Origin: Crocinitomix sp.
GTDB lineage: Bacteria; Bacteroidota; Bacteroidia; Flavobacteriales_D; Crocinitomicaceae
Assembly: GCA_015662905.1 (NCBI GenBank)
Contig: DQTE01000080.1
Location: 1-34,888 of the forward strand
Length of the DNA: 34,888 nucleotides
Direction: 5' to 3'
A model generated the notes under the pieces. It saw only the letters and a program-made list of their open reading frames with translations, did not search any database and was not told the origin of the DNA. Positions 1 to 7,401 of the stretch are shown piece after piece; positions within the stretch are counted from its first letter, which is position 1, and every line of letters begins with the position of its first letter. The translations under genes were made by a program, and so were the position numbers.

Positions 1-167
1 AAAACGAGCCTGCCTTTGTCGGCAGACAGGCATTCCCAATAATGGCGTGCAGTTTGGCTTTGCAGTAGAAGATACTTGCGGATTTAAGGTAATAGTAGAT
101 TGTTTAAATAAAAAGCGTATATTTTTTTCTCTAACCTGTAAAATAGATTTAAGGTATTATCTAAATA
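1..167. other. Window-edge intergenic or gene-end fragment with hairpin
   Basis: The first 167 bases hold no gene that I recognise. A plus-strand frame is open from base 2 to a stop at 215-217, but it has no convincing start and runs into the antisense of accC, so it could be the tail of a gene cut by the window edge or chance. Bases 11-32 form a hairpin: TGCCT pairs with AGGCA, and GTC pairs with GAC around a GGCA loop, with a two-base bulge. The hairpin resembles dispersed GCCTG...CAGGC repeats found between genes in Bacteroidota (inference from memory). Confidence 0.35.
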
Positions 168-1646
168 CTATCGTCTGCGCTCTTTCCAAGCAGAATACTC
201 TTGTTTTATTAGTTTAGGTTCAGTTTCTTTTTTTAATATTTTCATTGCCTCATAGGCATTTCTGGCTAATTGGTCGGTTATATTTGTTTTTAATTGTTCG
301 GGAGATGAATAATGTTCATTGACAAAATTTATAGTAAAGTTTCCATTTTTAAAATCAGGATGGTTTATCGCAAACCTACAAAAACCTAAAGTAGTGGCAA
401 AACCGTTTATTTTGTAATCATTAATAGCTTGAATCATTTTTTCAATGGCTTCATCTCTATCTTTACCGTGTACAATTAGTTTTGCAATCATAGAATCGTA
501 TTCTAAAGCAATGGGCATACCTTGCTCGTAGCCATCATCAACTCTAACGCCTAACCCTTTTGGCTTTTCATAGTAATCAATACTGCCTAAATCAGGTAAA
601 AAATCGTTTTCTGGATCTTCAGCATATACCCTAACCTCAATTGAGTGTCCATTTATAGAAAGGTCAGTTTGTTTAATATCTAAAACCTCTCCTCTTGCAA
701 CTTTAATTTGTTGTTCTACCAAATCTAAACCTGTTATCATTTCTGTAACAGGGTGTTCAACTTGTAGTCTTGTATTCATTTCAAGGAAATAAAAGTTTTT
801 ATCTTTATCTAGTAAAAACTCAACTGTTCCAACGCCTTCATAATTACAAGATTTAGCAACATTAATGGCAGCTTGCCCCATTTTTTCTCTTAATTTAGGA
901 GTTAAGACTGTAGAGGCAGAAGGGGCTTCTTCAACAACTTTTTGATGTCTTCTTTGAATAGAGCATTCGCGTTCAAATAAATGGATATAATTACCGTGTT
1001 GGTCAGCTAAAATTTGAATTTCTATATGTTTAGGTTCATGTACAAATTTTTCAATAAAAACAGCACCATTACCAAAAGAAGAAACGGCTTCAGATACAGC
1101 TCTATCGTATTGTTCTTCAAATTCTTCTTCATTTTCAACAACGCGCATTCCTTTTCCTCCTCCTCCTGCAGCTGCTTTAATTAGAATAGGGTAACCAATT
1201 TCTTTTGCTATAACTTTAGCTTCTGAAATATCATCAATGGCTTCATCTGTACCAGGTACCATAGGAACGTTAAATTTTTTGACGGCTTGTTTGGCATCAA
1301 TTTTATCTCCCATTATGTTAATAGCTTCTATACCAGGGCCAATAAATTTAATGCCTTCATTGGTAACTCGTTCAGCAAATTCAGAATTTTCGGATAGAAA
1401 ACCATAACCGGGGTGAATTCCTTCAGAATGAGTTTCAGTAGCAATTTTGATAATTTTATCTTGGTTTAGGTAACTCTCTGAAGGTATTGATAAGCCCAAG
1501 TGGTAGGCTTCATCAGCAAATTTAACAAAAGGAGCGTTTTTGTCTGCATCAGAATAAACAGCAACTGTTTGAATATTCATCTTTTTTAGTGTGCGCATTA
1601 TTCTTAATGCAATTTCTCCTCTGTTGGCTACCAATACTTTTTTCAT
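168..1646 (-). CDS. accC: Biotin carboxylase subunit of an acyl-CoA carboxylase
   Basis: Cytoplasmic ATP-dependent carboxylation of biotin on a carrier protein, the first half-reaction of acetyl- or propionyl-CoA carboxylase. The 492-residue protein opens with the biotin-carboxylase N-terminus (VLVANRGEIALRI, residues 4-16), has HPGYGFLSEN at 78-87, the glycine-rich ATP-grasp loop GGGGKGM at 161-167, ECSIQRRHQK at 227-236 and the catalytic/metal segment EMNTRLQVEHPVTE at 289-302. No biotinyl-lysine domain is fused, so a separate carrier is needed. It is about 40 residues longer than E. coli AccC, with a charged C-terminal tail. The ATG lies 6 nt after the tamB stop, suggesting co-transcription. 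Whether the acceptor is acetyl-CoA or propionyl-CoA cannot be told from this subunit. Confidence 0.93.
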   Translation of the reverse strand: MKKVLVANRGEIALRIMRTLKKMNIQTVAVYSDADKNAPFVKFADEAYHLGLSIPSESYLNQDKIIKIATETHSEGIHPGYGFLSENSEFAERVTNEGIKFIGPGIEAINIMGDKIDAKQAVKKFNVPMVPGTDEAIDDISEAKVIAKEIGYPILIKAAAGGGGKGMRVVENEEEFEEQYDRAVSEAVSSFGNGAVFIEKFVHEPKHIEIQILADQHGNYIHLFERECSIQRRHQKVVEEAPSASTVLTPKLREKMGQAAINVAKSCNYEGVGTVEFLLDKDKNFYFLEMNTRLQVEHPVTEMITGLDLVEQQIKVARGEVLDIKQTDLSINGHSIEVRVYAEDPENDFLPDLGSIDYYEKPKGLGVRVDDGYEQGMPIALEYDSMIAKLIVHGKDRDEAIEKMIQAINDYKINGFATTLGFCRFAINHPDFKNGNFTINFVNEHYSSPEQLKTNITDQLARNAYEAMKILKKETEPKLIKQEYSAWKERRR

Positions 1647-1652
1647 AATGTT

Positions 1653-4600
1653 TTAATTTTTGTTTAACTCCTCTATTTTAGCAGGATCGTAATTTTGTTG
1701 TACTTTAATTTTTCTATTATTTCCTTTACGTCTTTTGGTTTGCAAAACTACATCATTTTCTTTTTTTCTAAAAATATTTAAAAATCCTTGCCATAATTTA
1801 AAATCTTTACTGTTATTAAAGCTTTCTTTATAATGTAATCCTACACCTTGTGTAAAGCTTCCTTGATCTTGGTTAGACGTTTCTTGATTAGATTCATTAA
1901 ATACATTAACGGTAAAAGAGCCGTCATCATTTAATTCATATTCAATATTAACATCTCCAACAATATTTGAGGCAGAGCTATTATTTTCATTATCTGTGAC
2001 AACACCAACAGATGTTGTTATTTTTAGTTTGTCATCTAAAAATGAAGTGCTAAATCCCAAGGCTACTTTATCAGAACCTATGTCAGATTTTAGATTGTAA
2101 TTTTCACCTATTTTACCCAATACTGCGTCAATTTGTTGGTTTAATAAATCCGCCGCTACATTTTGTCCTCCCGATCCATCACCTGATCCGGCAACAGGTA
2201 TAAATTTTTGAATCATTAGTAAAGCAAAGAATTGTTTGTTTAAATCATCTTCAACCGCTCTAATTTGATTAAGTGCTTTTTTGGCTTCATCAGAAGCGTT
2301 TGGTGCTTGAATGTCAAATGATAGTTGTGGTTTCATTAAAGTGTTAGACAGGTTTAAATATCCATAGACTAAATTTTTTTTAGAATTATTTGATAATGAT
2401 GCAGTAACAATATCACTCATATCAACCATTCTAGTAAACCTAGTTTTAATGTCAATATTTGCATCATAAGGTGATTGAGTCCACGTAATAGTAGAACCAT
2501 CAACTATTTCAAAATCTTCTGCCACAATGTTTTTCATATTCATATTATATACACCTTCTTGAATTGTGTATTTTCCAAACATAGTCATTTCACCATAGTC
2601 ATCCATATTGAGTTCTATATCTCCTTCTCCAAAAGCTACAATTTGGTCTTCATAAACAGGGTCAAAAATGATAGTCATTTTAGCATCTGTAGTTACATTA
2701 AAATTCATATTTAAAGTCATCCCTAATCGTTCAATTGATTGATGAGAGGCAATTTGAACTGTTGTATCTTTAGGGTCATAAAATTGAATAAAATTATCTT
2801 CTTCAAGCTCTGAAGTGCCATAAAGTGGAAGGGTTATATCTGTTCCTTTTTCTGTTTTTGCTCTAACATCAATAGCAGTAGTGCCATCATATCCAAAAAT
2901 ATTTACGTCACCGGTTATGTATGCTTTTCCGTAATAATAATCTCCTTCTTTATAGTAAGTATCCATTACTAAAAAAGTCTCTGTGATGTTAGGATCAGAC
3001 ATATCTAATGTAATGTCGTAGTTCCAGTCTGTCCAATTAAAATGATAGATTTGCATCATTGCTACAGCTTCATTTCCATCTTGATCAAACAGTCTAAGAT
3101 TGTCGGCTAAAATTTCACCTTCTCCTAAGTTTAGTTGACCGTTTACTCCAAAGTAAACATTGAACATTGGAACTTTTACTTTTGCATTTGAAACATCTAA
3201 ATCGCCTTCAATTATTGGTGTAACTGGCGTGCCACTAACGTGTAAATTACCAGTAAGAATACCTTCAATATCAGTATATAAATCTGGGTCAGAAAAGGCA
3301 CTCAAAAAACCAATGTCGGTTTTATCAAAAGATACAAATAGGTCTAGACTATTTTCTTCTTTTTCAACATAATAATCACCAAAAAAAGTAAAAGTTTCTT
3401 TATGGTCACGTTTTAAAAAACCGTTTAGTTTGACAGAATTTGACTCAATATCCCACTTACTATCTACCAAAATATCTCCAACCTTTTCGTCATTAATTAC
3501 AAAGTTTTTTATGTCTGATATAGCCATAAAACGCATATTGTTATAAATATCAGCAGTTCCTCCATCAATATTAAGTATCCCGTCCAGTTTTATGCCGTTT
3601 ATAAGTTTATTTAAAGCACTTAAATCAAAATCTTTAACCCTAAAATTTAACCAGTCTTTTGGGTTTTTAGAAATAATTCCATCAAAACTTATTAAAGAAA
3701 TTTCGTTATGGATGTCAAAGTCTTTAATGCTAATTTTTTCAGGATTCCAACTAAAAGTTGATTTAGGATTAATCTCCCATTTCTCACCTTGTAAATAAAA
3801 GAAAGAAGGAAAAAATTCTGTGATGATATTGTTATCTGTTTCAAACTTTGTGTTGAATGCAAATAAAGAAGGTTCACCATTACTAATATTCTCCCAACCA
3901 CTGTTTGTAAATAGTTTGTTTGGTTTTATATAACTGTCAAAGTATAAGTTTTTTACAGACATGCTGTCGGTAAGTTGAGCGGTATTGATGAAGTAATAAA
4001 TACTTCCTCTGATTGAATCTAAGTTATTACTTAAAGCTATTCCATTAAATACTTTGCCATCATAAATAATTTTATCTGAATTAAAATTAAAGTCTAATTT
4101 TTTGGCTATAGAGTTATAAGCTCCCCAAAATTTAGAATTTGGTTCAATAAAAGTTTTTGTATCCAAAAAATCTAACAAAGGGTTAATGTCCTTAATATTT
4201 ATATTCAAATCAAAGTTTTGATAAACATCATTTGGAATTTTTTCTTGAGATAAGTAGTTGTCTAAAAGTAAGGCAACCTGATTTTTTAATATGGGATATA
4301 GGAACTCAAAATTAAATTCTCCTATCATTTCTGCATCAAAAAATGAGGAGTTAAGTTGTATTTTACTGATAGAATCAGACCTGTTAATGGATAGGTTTAA
4401 GGCTTCAAATATCAATTCTCTAGAGCCATCAAAATAATTAAATTTTGAAATAGAAACATCTCCAACAATTTTGTCAAGTGATGTTCCTTTTATATTTACC
4501 GACATTTTAGTCATTAATTTTGTAGCTAAATCGCCTTTAAACAGGTTCATTTTACAGAGGTAAGAACTGTCAATACTAACATCAAAGTTAAAGATTAACT

Positions 4601-6167
4601 CTTTTTTAAAATCTATATACCCATCATAGTTTAAGGCTAGATTATCATCTTCTATATCAATAATTCCTGTAAACCTATTATTGTTATATTGTCCCTCTTT
4701 AATGTTAATATTTTTGTAGTTATACCCATTTAAAGTGGTTGATGTAAATTTACCAGCAAATAATAAGTTAATGTCCTCAGGTGCAAAACCTCTAGTCCCT
4801 TGTTTGATTTTAAGATATCCTGTTGATTTGCCAAGTAAAGGATTTGAAGTTAAGGCGCCTAAGTCTAAATTTTCAACTATAATGTCTTTGGTTAACCCGT
4901 TATTAATTGTACCTTGATAATAGTATAAACCATCTTGATTGTTTTTTGTAAACTTTAATCCATTTTCAGATGAAATATTTCCTAGACCAGAAGTTAAATT
5001 GCCATCTACCACAAAGTCCGAGAGTAGGCCAGTAAAATGTCCATCAGTTAATCTGATAATATTTGCTATATGTAAGTTTTTAGGGATATTAATGAATTTT
5101 TGTCCATCAATAAAAGGGGATAAATTTAGTTTTTCAATATCAGAAATAGAAGTTTGAAAAAGGGTTATACGTTCATCAATAAAAGCATTATCTAAATCAT
5201 CTAGGTCTGGTATTTGAAAATTACCTTTTAAAATGGTTTCATCTAATAATCTTATTTCTGTATTTTTTAACTTCATTCCGTTTACAACTCCATTTATATC
5301 GCAACTAACAATGTTAACATTATCGGTCATTCCCCATAGTTGAGGAACAAAATATGCAATGTCTTTTAAAGATATGTTACTGTTCCTTATTTCTGAGTTG
5401 AAGTAAACTTTATTTAAAAAATCGCTAAAATCTTCAGACCCATTTGGTGTTTGAAGTTCAAAATAGCTTGCGTTTAATGAGGAGTTAGCCAATTCTAAGT
5501 TTAAATTTTTAAGCGAAATTGTTTTAGGGCTATAAAAGATATTTGTACTTAAATTTTTAAGATAAATGCCAGATTTATCATAAAAATGAAGACCTTTGAA
5601 TTTAGCTTGAATTGTATCACCATTTAAGTTAAATTTACTAATTTCACCACCCAAATTTTTAATGTAAATATTTGAATAATCAATACCATTTTCAATTGGT
5701 TTTACATTTTGGTCTTGATACATAAAATTAACATTGTTAAGTGTCAATTTTGCCGTGTTTATTATTATAGGGGCAGAGCTGGTGGTATCCTCACTCATTC
5801 CAAAATAGTCAATAATATATTGAAAATTAAAAACAGTGTCACCTTTATATTTTTTTAGTTTAACGGTTGCATCAGATAAAATAACATTATCAACATCAAT
5901 AAACATTGGCTCTTCAATTTGCCAATTGCTTATGCTTGCTTTTATAGTTTGAGCTAATAGTAAAGTATCGGTTTTACTGTCTTGTACGTAAACACCTTCA
6001 ATTAATAATTCATCAAAAAATATAAAGTCTAATTTATCAATTTTAACTTCTTTATCCCATTCTTTTGATAAAAAATCAGCTGCTTTTTTAGCAATAAAAG
6101 TTTGAAAAGATGAGGTTCTAATAGCAAAAGCAATAAAAATTAGAGCAACAAAAATCAGCTCAATCAA
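1653..6167 (-). CDS. tamB: TamB-family inner-membrane-anchored translocation/assembly protein
   Basis: TamB/AsmA-like proteins bridge the inner membrane and a BamA-family outer-membrane partner and help outer-membrane protein assembly or lipid transport. This 1504-residue protein has an N-terminal hydrophobic anchor, then a segment typical of the family (FQTFIAKKAADFLSKEW, about residues 21-37), a very long beta-rich region of polar/hydrophobic alternation, and a C-terminal DUF490-type region (about 1100-1430) with repeated strands such as EGDIELNMDDYGEMTMFGKY. The last 70 residues are a basic tail, as is common in Bacteroidota. The assigned start is TTG. The frame stays open upstream to a TAG at about 6234-6236 and there encodes KIIKILKGFGISL, which looks like the missing basic, hydrophobic start of the anchor, so the real start is probably upstream at a non-ATG codon. 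Confidence 0.88.
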   Translation of the reverse strand: MIELIFVALIFIAFAIRTSSFQTFIAKKAADFLSKEWDKEVKIDKLDFIFFDELLIEGVYVQDSKTDTLLLAQTIKASISNWQIEEPMFIDVDNVILSDATVKLKKYKGDTVFNFQYIIDYFGMSEDTTSSAPIIINTAKLTLNNVNFMYQDQNVKPIENGIDYSNIYIKNLGGEISKFNLNGDTIQAKFKGLHFYDKSGIYLKNLSTNIFYSPKTISLKNLNLELANSSLNASYFELQTPNGSEDFSDFLNKVYFNSEIRNSNISLKDIAYFVPQLWGMTDNVNIVSCDINGVVNGMKLKNTEIRLLDETILKGNFQIPDLDDLDNAFIDERITLFQTSISDIEKLNLSPFIDGQKFINIPKNLHIANIIRLTDGHFTGLLSDFVVDGNLTSGLGNISSENGLKFTKNNQDGLYYYQGTINNGLTKDIIVENLDLGALTSNPLLGKSTGYLKIKQGTRGFAPEDINLLFAGKFTSTTLNGYNYKNINIKEGQYNNNRFTGIIDIEDDNLALNYDGYIDFKKELIFNFDVSIDSSYLCKMNLFKGDLATKLMTKMSVNIKGTSLDKIVGDVSISKFNYFDGSRELIFEALNLSINRSDSISKIQLNSSFFDAEMIGEFNFEFLYPILKNQVALLLDNYLSQEKIPNDVYQNFDLNINIKDINPLLDFLDTKTFIEPNSKFWGAYNSIAKKLDFNFNSDKIIYDGKVFNGIALSNNLDSIRGSIYYFINTAQLTDSMSVKNLYFDSYIKPNKLFTNSGWENISNGEPSLFAFNTKFETDNNIITEFFPSFFYLQGEKWEINPKSTFSWNPEKISIKDFDIHNEISLISFDGIISKNPKDWLNFRVKDFDLSALNKLINGIKLDGILNIDGGTADIYNNMRFMAISDIKNFVINDEKVGDILVDSKWDIESNSVKLNGFLKRDHKETFTFFGDYYVEKEENSLDLFVSFDKTDIGFLSAFSDPDLYTDIEGILTGNLHVSGTPVTPIIEGDLDVSNAKVKVPMFNVYFGVNGQLNLGEGEILADNLRLFDQDGNEAVAMMQIYHFNWTDWNYDITLDMSDPNITETFLVMDTYYKEGDYYYGKAYITGDVNIFGYDGTTAIDVRAKTEKGTDITLPLYGTSELEEDNFIQFYDPKDTTVQIASHQSIERLGMTLNMNFNVTTDAKMTIIFDPVYEDQIVAFGEGDIELNMDDYGEMTMFGKYTIQEGVYNMNMKNIVAEDFEIVDGSTITWTQSPYDANIDIKTRFTRMVDMSDIVTASLSNNSKKNLVYGYLNLSNTLMKPQLSFDIQAPNASDEAKKALNQIRAVEDDLNKQFFALLMIQKFIPVAGSGDGSGGQNVAADLLNQQIDAVLGKIGENYNLKSDIGSDKVALGFSTSFLDDKLKITTSVGVVTDNENNSSASNIVGDVNIEYELNDDGSFTVNVFNESNQETSNQDQGSFTQGVGLHYKESFNNSKDFKLWQGFLNIFRKKENDVVLQTKRRKGNNRKIKVQQNYDPAKIEELNKN

Positions 6168-6206
6168 TAAATGAAGAGAAATGCCAAAACCTTTCAGTAT
6201 TTTAAT

Positions 6207-6214
6207 TATTTTTG
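6207..6214 (+). promoter_or_regulatory. Candidate -7 promoter element for tsaD
   Basis: TATTTTTG matches the Bacteroidota -7 consensus TAnnTTTG. It lies inside the longest tsaD reading frame, downstream of the ATG at 6171, so a transcript from it (start near 6220) could not include that ATG but would include the TTG at 6249. No clear -33 TTG is visible. Confidence 0.4.
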
Positions 6215-6248
6215 TGATGTTAAAAAAATTTCGCTAAAAATAATAAAA

Positions 6249-7271
6249 TTGAACAATAAACGCACCATAATTTTAGGAATTGAATCATCTTGTGATGATA
6301 CCTCTGCTAGTATTTTAATAAATGGAGAAGTAAAATCAAATATTGTAGCTGGTCAAGATGTCCATAGAACCTATGGTGGAGTAGTGCCAGAGCTGGCATC
6401 AAGAGCGCATCAACAAAATATTATACCTGTAGTAGATACTGCTATAAAAAAAGCGAATATTAATAAAAGAGATATTTCAGCCATTGCTTTTACAAGAGGG
6501 CCTGGTCTTTTAGGAAGTTTAATTGTAGGGACAAGTTTTGCCAAAAGTTTTGCTTTAGCATTAGATATTCCACTTGTAGAAGTTAATCACATGCAAGGTC
6601 ACATTTTAGCACACTTTATTAAAAATAACGAAAACAAATATCCTAGTTTTCCTTTTATATGTATGACAGTTAGTGGAGGACATACTCAATTGGTTTTGGT
6701 AAAGGGTTATTTTGATATGGAGGTGCTTGGTGAAACTATTGATGATGCGGCAGGAGAGGCTTTTGATAAAGCGGCTAAAATTATGGGGATACCATATCCA
6801 GGCGGACCTTTAATTGATAAGTTTGCCAAAAAAGGTGACCCAAAAAAGTATAAATTCCCTATTTCTAATTTAGATAATTACAATTATAGCTTTAGCGGGT
6901 TAAAAACGTCCATTTTATACTTTCTACAAAATCAAATGTCTAAAAACCAAAAGTTTATAGAGCAAAATAAAGCCGATATTTGCGCCTCATACCAATACAC
7001 GATTATAAAATCACTTTTTAAAAAATTGATTAAAGCAACAAGAGATTATAAAATAAAAGATGTAGCGATTGCTGGAGGAGTATCCGCAAATTCATTGTTA
7101 AGAGCCGAATTAGTTAGAATAGGAAAACAAGAAGACTGGCAAACATTTATACCGCCTTTTGAATACACAACTGATAACGCTGCAATGATTGCTATAGCAG
7201 GGTATTACAAGTTTTTAAAAGGAGAATTTGTAGGACAAAATATCGTGCCCAGTGCTCGCTTAAAAATCTAA
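6249..7271 (+). CDS. tsaD: tRNA N6-adenosine threonylcarbamoyltransferase
   Basis: TsaD transfers the threonylcarbamoyl group to A37 of ANN-decoding tRNAs (t6A), working with TsaB and TsaE in the cytoplasm. From the TTG start the protein is 340 residues, the family's normal size, and begins with the canonical ILGIESSCDDTSASI (residues 8-22). The metal-binding NHMQGH (His114 and His118) and the ASKHA phosphate motif SGGHTQ (142-147) are present, as are AGEAFDKAAK and, near the end, the AGGVSANS and DNAAMIA segments. An ATG at 6171 in the same frame would add 26 residues that do not resemble the family and would overlap the 5' end of tamB. TTG at 6249 fits both family length and the candidate promoter. 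The start is therefore inferred; the function is secure. Confidence 0.93.
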   Translation: MNNKRTIILGIESSCDDTSASILINGEVKSNIVAGQDVHRTYGGVVPELASRAHQQNIIPVVDTAIKKANINKRDISAIAFTRGPGLLGSLIVGTSFAKSFALALDIPLVEVNHMQGHILAHFIKNNENKYPSFPFICMTVSGGHTQLVLVKGYFDMEVLGETIDDAAGEAFDKAAKIMGIPYPGGPLIDKFAKKGDPKKYKFPISNLDNYNYSFSGLKTSILYFLQNQMSKNQKFIEQNKADICASYQYTIIKSLFKKLIKATRDYKIKDVAIAGGVSANSLLRAELVRIGKQEDWQTFIPPFEYTTDNAAMIAIAGYYKFLKGEFVGQNIVPSARLKI

Positions 7272-7322
7272 AAAATAAAACTAAATTTATTTTGTTTAAT
7301 TGTTAAAAACAATTTCATTTTG

Positions 7323-7355
7323 TTGATACATAACTCATTTTTTAATGTAAATTTG
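7323..7355 (+). promoter_or_regulatory. Candidate promoter for carB
   Basis: TAAATTTG at 7348-7355 is a perfect TAnnTTTG -7 element followed by C. A TTG at 7323-7325 sits 22 nt upstream, an acceptable -33 spacing for Bacteroidota. Transcription would start near 7361, about 40 nt before the carB ATG. Confidence 0.55.
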
Positions 7356-7401
7356 CAGGCAATTTAAACATAGACTATATGTCTAATATATTCTAAATTG
7401 T

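Noticed and set aside
2475-5157. Several plus-strand open frames inside tamB.
   Set aside because: They are shadows of the long, compositionally consistent tamB frame on the other strand and lack family features.
6171-6248. N-terminal extension of tsaD from ATG 6171.
   Set aside because: The added 26 residues do not resemble the family and lie upstream of the likely promoter. TTG 6249 gives the usual TsaD length.
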